Below, one piece after another: positions 12,988 to 18,758 of a stretch of DNA of 18,758 nt. The first letter of the stretch is position 1; each line of letters begins with the position of its first letter. The notes beneath the pieces are model-generated. The model did no database searches and was not told the origin of the DNA. It saw only the letters and a list, made by a program, of their open reading frames with translations. The translations under genes and the position numbers were made by a program. The DNA comes from CAYXZR01 sp964470025 (lineage in GTDB: Bacteria; Patescibacteriota; Patescibacteriia; Buchananbacterales; UBA6539), in NCBI GenBank assembly GCA_964470025.1, contig CAYXZR010000020.1, positions 1 to 18,758 of the forward strand. The letters run 5' to 3'.

Positions 12988-13004
12988 TCATCAGGTATCA
13001 GACC

Positions 13005-13033
13005 TTGACTAGAGCCTAAAAAAATTGTAATAT
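13005..13033 (+). promoter_or_regulatory. Promoter of rpsA
   Basis: TTGACT (13005-13010), 17-base spacer, TAATAT (13028-13033). It gives a leader of about 110 bases before rpsA. That leader holds GCCC-CCT-GGGC (13075-13085 region) and TTGTG-GGTTAA-CACAA just before the start, and no Shine-Dalgarno sequence. Confidence 0.7.
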
Positions 13034-13148
13034 CTTTGCACGTTTTCATTTAAATCTAATTAATTAACTTCATGCCCCCTGGGCTAAGAAGTACTCACTT
13101 TTCCGCTAAGGTAAGTAATATTGTGGGTTAACACAACTAAATGAACGT

Positions 13149-14342
13149 ATGTCAACTGCTGAACTTAAGCAGAATGAATCAACCCAAGCCTCTCAGCTCA
13201 AACAATTATTGACTGAGGGTGATTTTGTTAATGTGCCCAAAATCGGGGATATTGTTAAAGGCACTGTAATTGATGTAGGTAAGTCAGAAATTCGATTAGA
13301 CATCGATGGGCTTACTACTGGTATCGTGCGTGGTCATGAGTTTTATGATCAATCAAACGAGTACTCTAATCTCTCAGTTGGAGATGAAGTAGAGGCAACT
13401 GTAATTGATCTAGAAAACGAAAATGGTGAAATGGAATTATCATTCCGTTACGCTGGTCACAAAAAAGCGTGGGATAATCTTAAGAAGCTACAAGCTGACG
13501 GTGAGATTGTTCACGTTGATATAGTAGATGCCAACAAGGGTGGTCTTATGGTCAAGCTTGGCAAAGTGCCAGGATTCCTTCCTGTGTCACAACTTATGCC
13601 AGAGCATTACCCACGAGTTCCAGGTGGAGATAAGAATAAAATTCTTGAACGACTTAAGTCATACACCGGTGAACAGTTTGAAGTGAAGGTAATCGACACC
13701 GATGATCAAGAAGATAAGTTGATCGTATCAGAAAAAGCAGCATGGGAAGAAAAGCAAAAAGAAGTTATCTCAAGCTACGCAGTTGGTAATACTGTAAAAG
13801 GTAAAGTAACTGCAGTAACTGACTTTGGAGTATTTGTAGAATTTGGTCCACAACTTGAAGGACTTATTCATATCTCAGAACTTGCATGGCAGCGTATCGA
13901 CAATCCAGCTGACATTGTTTCAGTTGGTGATGAGCTAACAGCAGAAATCATTAACATCGAAGGTTCAAAGATTTTCCTTTCAACCAAGAAGCTAAAGAAA
14001 GATCCATGGGAATCAGTTTCAGAGAAGTATAAGGTTGGTGATATAGTAAAAGGTAAAGTATTGAAGGTAAATCATTTCGGATTGTTTGTAGAACTTGATC
14101 AAGATATTCATGGACTCGCTCATATCTCAGAGCTTGCTGCTAAGCCAGTTGAAGATCCTTCAACAATTGCTAAGCCAAATGATGAGCTTGATTTCCGAAT
14201 CGTTTCAATCGAGCCAAAAGATCACAGACTTGGTTTGAGTATTAAAGCAGTAAAAAACTACACCGAACCAAAAGCGGAAGAAAAAACAGCTGAAACACCA
14301 GCTGAAGAAGTAAAAGAAGAAAAAACAGAAGCAGCTGAGTAA
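13149..14342 (+). CDS. rpsA: Ribosomal protein S1 (four S1 domains)
   Basis: RNA-binding protein of the small ribosomal subunit that helps recruit and unfold mRNAs. Four OB-fold S1 domains are seen at about 30-100, 116-195, 212-282 and 296-367. The third and fourth are the most typical (VKGKVTAVTDFGVFVEFGPQ with GLIHISEL; VKGKVLKVNHFGLFVELDQ with GLAHISEL); the second is degenerate (GGLMVKLGKVPGFLPVSQL). The N-terminus is short and the C-terminal 30 residues are a Lys/Glu/Ala tail. The six-domain E. coli protein is 557 residues; this 397-residue four-domain form matches the shorter S1 proteins of many other bacteria. A good promoter lies 115 bases upstream; the start lacks a Shine-Dalgarno sequence. 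ftsH follows after 67 bases. Confidence 0.93.
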   Translation: MSTAELKQNESTQASQLKQLLTEGDFVNVPKIGDIVKGTVIDVGKSEIRLDIDGLTTGIVRGHEFYDQSNEYSNLSVGDEVEATVIDLENENGEMELSFRYAGHKKAWDNLKKLQADGEIVHVDIVDANKGGLMVKLGKVPGFLPVSQLMPEHYPRVPGGDKNKILERLKSYTGEQFEVKVIDTDDQEDKLIVSEKAAWEEKQKEVISSYAVGNTVKGKVTAVTDFGVFVEFGPQLEGLIHISELAWQRIDNPADIVSVGDELTAEIINIEGSKIFLSTKKLKKDPWESVSEKYKVGDIVKGKVLKVNHFGLFVELDQDIHGLAHISELAAKPVEDPSTIAKPNDELDFRIVSIEPKDHRLGLSIKAVKNYTEPKAEEKTAETPAEEVKEEKTEAAE

Positions 14343-14409
14343 TAGTCCTTCGCGTTACGTAGACAATACATCTAACTAACCAATTCGCATTTGCGATAGG
14401 AAAAAACTC

Positions 14410-16269
14410 ATGAAAGACATTACAAAAAAAATTCTTGGAACAGTGATTGCGATCGTAGTTATCGCAGCACTGTTTAGCAACTCTCTGTCACCATTTGAGT
14501 TAACTGGCCCAGAGCAAATTAGCTTTTCAACATTAGTTGAGAAAGTTAATGAGGGTGAAGTAAAAAGCATTTCAACGTTGAACGACACCGTAACAGTTGA
14601 GCTTGAAGATGGTACTACAGTGCAGACAACCAAAGAGCCACAGGATTCTCTTGTCTCACAGCTAGCTGACTTTGGTGTAAATCAGGAGCAGCTACAATCA
14701 GTAAGTATCACCAATGAAAAAGAAAGTGGTACAACGCTATTCCTTACTGCGTTGCTACCGTTCTTGATCCCATTTGTACTTATTGCTCTGTTTATCTACA
14801 TGATGATGAAGCAGGCACAGGGTGCAAATAGTCGAGCAATGATGTTTGGCCAAGCACGAGCTCGTCAAGCAAATCCACAGGACAATAAGAAAAAAACCAC
14901 ATTCAAAGATGTTGCCGGTGTTAAAGAGGCAAAAGAAGAGCTAAGCGAAATTGTTGAGTTTCTTAAAAACCCTAAAAAGTTTTTGGCACTTGGTGCACGT
15001 ATTCCAAAGGGTGTTCTACTTGTTGGACAGCCAGGTATTGGTAAGACACTACTCGCACGAGCAGTAGCCGGTGAAGCAGATGTACCATTCTTTACCATCT
15101 CAGGTTCTGAGTTTGTAGAAATGTTTGTCGGTGTTGGTGCTTCTCGAGTTCGAGATCTATTCAAGAAAGCAAAAGCCGCATCACCATGCATTATCTTTAT
15201 TGATGAGCTTGATGCAGTGGGTCGACAACGCGGAGCTGGACTTGGTGGATCAAATGACGAACGAGAACAAACACTCAATCAAATTCTTGTAGAAATGGAC
15301 GGCTTTGATGTGACAACAAATGTTATCATCATGGCTGCGACTAACCGCCCTGATATTTTGGATAAGGCATTATTGCGACCAGGTCGTTTTGACCGACGAG
15401 TTGTAATCGATGCACCAGATATCAACGATCGTGAAGCAATTCTAAAAGTACACGCACGAAAAAAACCACTTGCTGATGACGTGGACCTTCGACGTGTAGC
15501 TGAACGAACAGCTGGCTTCACTGGAGCTGACTTAGATAATCTTCTCAACGAAGCAGCACTGCTCGCTGCGCGACGAGACAAGAAAAAAATTGAACTAATC
15601 GAAGTACTTGAGAGTATTGAAAAAGTGATTCTCGGCCCAGAGCGAAAGAGTCACATCCTCTCAGATAAAGAAAAGAAAGTAACAGCATATCATGAAGCAG
15701 GTCATGCACTTGTAGCGCATGTTTTGCCACATGCTGATCCAGTGCACAAGGTATCAATCATCTCTCGAGGTAGTGCTGGCGGCTATACGCTCACTGCTCC
15801 AAGCGAAGACAAGAAAATGCATTACCGCTCAGAGTTTATCGATCGACTCGCAGTACTACTCGCAGGGTATACCGTAGAAAAAGAAGTCTTTGGCGAGCTT
15901 TCTACCGGTGCAAGCAATGACCTTCGTGTAGCTACTCGACTAGCCCGCCGCTTGATTACCGAGTTTGGTATGAGTGAAGAGCTAGGCGCTCGAACTTTTG
16001 GCGAGCGTGAAGAGATGATCTTCCTTGGTCGTGAGATTCATGAGCAACGAGACTACAGTGAAAAAGTAGCAGAGAAGATCGATGGCGAGATTAGTAAATT
16101 CATCGCAGATGCAATTACTACTGCACATCGAGTGATCACTGAGCATAAAAGTAAGCTCGATGCTATCTCAGAAACACTGATGCAAAAAGAGACTATTGAG
16201 AAGGACGACTTCAATGCGTTGATGGACGGAAAACCACTTGAAGAACAGAAAAAGCCAGTGGTCAACTAG
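14410..16269 (+). CDS. ftsH: ATP-dependent zinc metalloprotease FtsH
   Basis: Hexameric inner-membrane AAA+ protease that extracts and degrades membrane and short-lived cytosolic proteins. Two transmembrane helices (about 7-25 and 110-131) flank a small extracytoplasmic domain. The AAA module has Walker A GQPGIGKT (206-213), pore motif MFVGVG (238-243), Walker B IIFIDELDA (261-269) and the SRH region NRPDILDKALLRPGRFDRR. The peptidase has zinc motif HEAGH (428-432) and the later acidic ligand in ELSTGASNDLRVATRLAR. Length (619 residues) is normal. Walker A normally reads GPPGTGKT; here the second position is Gln and the fifth Ile, while Lys212 and Thr213 remain. AGGA lies 9 bases before ATG. 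It ends at a hairpin terminator. Arg codons by hand count: 22 CGA, 8 CGT, 5 CGC, no AGA or AGG. Confidence 0.97.
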   Translation: MKDITKKILGTVIAIVVIAALFSNSLSPFELTGPEQISFSTLVEKVNEGEVKSISTLNDTVTVELEDGTTVQTTKEPQDSLVSQLADFGVNQEQLQSVSITNEKESGTTLFLTALLPFLIPFVLIALFIYMMMKQAQGANSRAMMFGQARARQANPQDNKKKTTFKDVAGVKEAKEELSEIVEFLKNPKKFLALGARIPKGVLLVGQPGIGKTLLARAVAGEADVPFFTISGSEFVEMFVGVGASRVRDLFKKAKAASPCIIFIDELDAVGRQRGAGLGGSNDEREQTLNQILVEMDGFDVTTNVIIMAATNRPDILDKALLRPGRFDRRVVIDAPDINDREAILKVHARKKPLADDVDLRRVAERTAGFTGADLDNLLNEAALLAARRDKKKIELIEVLESIEKVILGPERKSHILSDKEKKVTAYHEAGHALVAHVLPHADPVHKVSIISRGSAGGYTLTAPSEDKKMHYRSEFIDRLAVLLAGYTVEKEVFGELSTGASNDLRVATRLARRLITEFGMSEELGARTFGEREEMIFLGREIHEQRDYSEKVAEKIDGEISKFIADAITTAHRVITEHKSKLDAISETLMQKETIEKDDFNALMDGKPLEEQKKPVVN

Positions 16270-16291
16270 CCTACGCAGATAGCTAAAAAAA

Positions 16292-16300
16292 TGATATAAT
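16292..16300 (+). promoter_or_regulatory. Extended -10 promoter of the membrane-protein gene
   Basis: TGATATAAT is a perfect extended -10 element (TG-N-TATAAT); no good -35 box is present, which is allowed for this class. The expected start point near 16307 lies inside the first arm of the terminator hairpin and gives a leader of about 26 bases. Confidence 0.6.
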
Positions 16301-16331
16301 AACCCCGATACATAAATCGGGGTTATTATTT
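16298..16331 (+). terminator. Intrinsic terminator after ftsH
   Basis: Perfect 12-bp inverted repeat AATAACCCCGAT (16298-16309) / ATCGGGGTTATT (16316-16327), loop ACATAA, followed by ATTATTTT. It starts 28 bases after the ftsH stop and ends just before the next start codon. Confidence 0.8.
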
Positions 16332-16332
16332 T

Positions 16333-17307
16333 ATGCAGAAACAAATTACTCTTCGTTCAATCTTCTCTCACGCGTTTTTTACCGCAATTAAAAATCCAAT
16401 TATTTGGATGTTTGCATTTTTTACTTCTGCACTTGGAGTTGCAGGTGAGATCGAGTACGCTATTCGTTCACTAGCTCCACAGAGTCAGGCAAGCGTGTTG
16501 CTTTCATTCCCTCGAGGGTTAATGAGAGCGGCAAACGATCTAGAGCTTAGCTTCGCAAGTATTGTAAGTTTTTTTGGTTCAAGGCCAGCAGCAGTGTTTG
16601 CGGTGGTGGTAACAATTTTGGTAGTAGTGAGTGTATACGCACTAAGCTTTTTTATTATCAATGTAAGCCATGCCGCATTGCTCAGTAGTGTAAAAGATAT
16701 TATTGCTCGTAAAAAAGTACAGCTTACACAGCAGCTACAAAAAGGACTTGATCGATTTTGGTCAGTATTTGGGGTAAACGCAATTGCAAAAACAACTACC
16801 GCTGTTAGCTTGGCAGTACTTGGTTGGGCATTTGTAAATAGTCCAAGCGAACTCTACTGGGTATTATTCTTACTTCTGACATTATTTGTGTTGCCATTTT
16901 TATTTGTGCTGCGCTTAGCAGTTTGTGGCACTGTTATGGAAAATTGGGGAGTTGTAGAAGCAATAAAGAATGGTTGGAATTTATTTAAGCACAACATGTT
17001 GCTCTGTTTTGAAATAGGGGTAATGATTTTCTTGTTTTATGGATTTTATTTCATAGTGTTATTGCAGTTCACAGTTTCATTTTTCACATTTTCCCCTGCG
17101 CTCAAGTTTTTCTCAACACACGCAAGTCCTGCAGCTGCAGCATTGTTAAGCTTTATTATTCCTACTGTCCTCTATGCAATTGTATTAACACCGTTTATCG
17201 TGTTCAACTGGGCAGTTTGGGTATTTGTATTTGAAGCTATTAATCGAAAAGAATCACTACTTTCAAGTAGAGTGATCCTTGCTATTAAAAAAACTATTGG
17301 TAAATAA
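16333..17307 (+). CDS. Polytopic membrane protein of unknown function
   Basis: 324 residues with about six hydrophobic segments: near 22-38 (NPIIWMFAFFTSALGVAG), 88-112 (AAVFAVVVTILVVVSVYALS), 152-168, 174-196 (YWVLFLLLTLFVLPFLFVL), 228-252 and 270-305. A weakly amphipathic loop (ARKKVQLTQQLQKGLDRFWSVFG) resembles loops in DUF975 / GdpD-membrane-domain-like proteins, which share this layout, but no family can be named with confidence. No catalytic motif or signal peptide is seen. The start has its own promoter embedded in the ftsH terminator. The pilB-like gene begins 6 bases after its stop, so the two are probably co-transcribed, which hints at but does not show a link to the cell envelope or pili. 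Confidence 0.8.
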   Translation: MQKQITLRSIFSHAFFTAIKNPIIWMFAFFTSALGVAGEIEYAIRSLAPQSQASVLLSFPRGLMRAANDLELSFASIVSFFGSRPAAVFAVVVTILVVVSVYALSFFIINVSHAALLSSVKDIIARKKVQLTQQLQKGLDRFWSVFGVNAIAKTTTAVSLAVLGWAFVNSPSELYWVLFLLLTLFVLPFLFVLRLAVCGTVMENWGVVEAIKNGWNLFKHNMLLCFEIGVMIFLFYGFYFIVLLQFTVSFFTFSPALKFFSTHASPAAAALLSFIIPTVLYAIVLTPFIVFNWAVWVFVFEAINRKESLLSSRVILAIKKTIGK

Positions 17308-17313
17308 TTTCGC

Positions 17314-18758
17314 ATGAAAGCGATTACACCAAAAAACAAAAACACTTCTCGCCTACCAAACATTGCAACTGACGAGACCACAGAAGAGTTTTCAGAAGCA
17401 ATGCGCGACATTGGTATTGCGCAAAAAGAACGCCAGGCACAAGCAGAGGCATCAGCGGGCCAAGATGAGTATATTAACTTGGCTGGTTTTCCGATCAGCC
17501 CAGAAACACTAACAATACTCGAAAAGGATCGTGCCAAGCAGCTTGGAGCGATATGTTTTTATGCAGGTAACAACGACATTCGAATCGGCGCAGTTAATCC
17601 AGATATGGATGAGATTGTCGATCTAGTCTCAGAGCTTGAGCAGAAGCATCACGCACCAATAAGCATGTATAAAATTTCACAGCATAGTTTTGATACCGCA
17701 TTTAAGCTGTATGATAATTTACCAAAGATCAGAAAATTTGTTTCAGGTGTTGAGATTACCGAAGAAGATATTTTAAAGTATGAAAAAGAAATCGATACCT
17801 TTCAGGATTTAGAAAAAAAGCTACAAGAAGTTACCGTAACAGATATGGTGACGCTAATTCTTGCCGCAGCATTAAAAGCTAGAACATCAGACGTTCACAT
17901 CGAGGCAGAAGAAAATGATGTAAAGGTACGATATCGTGTTGACGGTATTTTGCATGATGTTGCCTCACTTAAAAAAGAAATCTGGCCACAGATTGCCACT
18001 CGTATTAAATTGGTTTCTGGATTAAAGATTAATATTAGTAAGAAGCCACAAGACGGACGTTTTACAATTTTCATGAGCGAAGAGACAATCGATGTTCGTG
18101 TTTCAGCTTTACCAACAACGTTTGGCGAGAGTGTTGTTATGCGTTTACTGGTTTCCTCTGCAATTGGCTTGGCGTTTGAAGAGCTTGGATTACGTGGTAA
18201 AGCATATGAAGATTTGAAACTAGAAATTCAAAAGCCAAATGGTATGATCGTTACTACCGGACCTACTGGCTCAGGTAAGACAACTACGCTATACGCGATT
18301 CTCAATAAGCTTAATAGTCAGGAAACAAAAATCATTACTATTGAAGATCCAGTTGAGTATAAGTTACGAGGAGTTAACCAAAGCCAAGTTGATTACAGTC
18401 GAGAGTATACATTTGCAAACGGTCTTCGCTCTATCTTGCGTCAAGATCCAGATATCGTGATGGTTGGTGAAATCCGTGATTTAGAAACCGGTGATATTGC
18501 GATCAACGCAGCGCTTACAGGACATCTTGTGGTTAGCACCCTTCACACTAACGACGCAGCCGGCACTGTCCCTCGACTACTTGCGATGGGCGTTAAGCCA
18601 TTCTTACTTGCGCCAGCCATTAACGCCATGATCGGTCAGCGTTTGGTTCGTAGAATTTGTAAAGAGTGTAAGAAAAAAGCCGAGCTTGATAGTCAGGCAG
18701 TTTCTCGAGTGATGAAGATTTTAGATGCAATTCCAGAAAACTCAGGAGCACGAATTCC
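17314..18758 (+). CDS. pilB: Type IV pilus assembly ATPase PilB / GspE family, 3' end outside window
   Basis: The open frame from ATG 17314 runs off the window after 481 codons. The protein is a GspE/PilB secretion-pilus ATPase, which drives pilin polymerisation. After a variable N-terminus come an N1-like domain (about 55-140), a linker helix, TSDVHIEAEENDVKVRYRVDG (191-211), the arginine-bearing SALPTTFGESVVMRLL (264-279), Walker A GPTGSGKT (316-323), Asp box TIEDPVEY (342-349), Walker B DIVMVGE (380-386) and His box GHLVVSTLHTNDA (403-415). CKEC (449-452) is the first half of the tetra-cysteine zinc motif of PilB/GspE; the second half lies beyond the end. PilB is preferred over GspE because pilT is nearby and no other type II secretion gene is seen. 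It follows the membrane protein by 6 bases. Confidence 0.92.
   Translation, partial: MKAITPKNKNTSRLPNIATDETTEEFSEAMRDIGIAQKERQAQAEASAGQDEYINLAGFPISPETLTILEKDRAKQLGAICFYAGNNDIRIGAVNPDMDEIVDLVSELEQKHHAPISMYKISQHSFDTAFKLYDNLPKIRKFVSGVEITEEDILKYEKEIDTFQDLEKKLQEVTVTDMVTLILAAALKARTSDVHIEAEENDVKVRYRVDGILHDVASLKKEIWPQIATRIKLVSGLKINISKKPQDGRFTIFMSEETIDVRVSALPTTFGESVVMRLLVSSAIGLAFEELGLRGKAYEDLKLEIQKPNGMIVTTGPTGSGKTTTLYAILNKLNSQETKIITIEDPVEYKLRGVNQSQVDYSREYTFANGLRSILRQDPDIVMVGEIRDLETGDIAINAALTGHLVVSTLHTNDAAGTVPRLLAMGVKPFLLAPAINAMIGQRLVRRICKECKKKAELDSQAVSRVMKILDAIPENSGARI

Noticed and set aside
1..18758. CRISPR array, insertion sequence, rRNA or replication origin
   Set aside because: No regularly spaced repeats, transposase, rRNA sequence or DnaA-box cluster was seen.

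Overview
The window looks like a chromosomal segment of a small-genome bacterium, most likely from the Patescibacteria (Candidate Phyla Radiation). Pointers to this are type IV pilus motor ATPases among housekeeping genes, an L32 ribosomal protein without its zinc cysteines, a UlaG-like metallo-beta-lactamase-fold protein of a kind I associate with these lineages, gene starts that mostly lack Shine-Dalgarno sequences, and short intergenic gaps. This placement is inference from gene content; no rRNA is present to confirm it.

Layout. Positions 1-250 hold a higher-GC fragment of a beta-propeller-like protein on the minus strand. It abuts the truncated 5' end of a DHH-family phosphoesterase (plus strand), which is followed by clpP and a terminator. 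A 315-base leader with three hairpins then leads into rny (RNase Y), ymdB and the HU gene, ending in a strong bidirectional terminator. A very AT-rich minus-strand gene for a PIN-like nuclease with a zinc ribbon follows, then a tRNA-Arg/tRNA-Lys pair with its own promoter and terminator. The minus-strand cluster rpmF-nusB-rnc-pilT follows, then the minus-strand cluster MBL-fold protein / membrane protein / gyrA. gyrA is broken into two overlapping reading frames. An unknown basic protein (minus) diverges from rpsA (plus), which is followed by ftsH, a polytopic membrane protein and a pilB/gspE gene cut by the window end.

Working together. Much of the window concerns RNA and protein turnover and translation: RNase Y, YmdB, RNase III, a nanoRNase-like DHH protein, ClpP, FtsH, NusB, S1, L32 and two tRNAs. 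DNA topology and packaging are covered by GyrA and HU. PilT and PilB are the retraction and extension motors of type IV pili.

Most notable points: (1) gyrA is interrupted by a 32-base AT-rich replacement that shifts frame and creates the only TGA stop among the annotated genes; (2) the MBL-fold protein has lost nearly all metal ligands; (3) the rny start region can fold so as to hide its own ribosome binding site; (4) three promoters have their -10 box abutting an inverted repeat, so that the start point falls inside the hairpin; (5) the PIN/zinc-ribbon gene has Arg codon use opposite to ftsH; (6) the left edge looks like a rearrangement or assembly junction. No CRISPR array, insertion sequence, rRNA or replication origin was seen.
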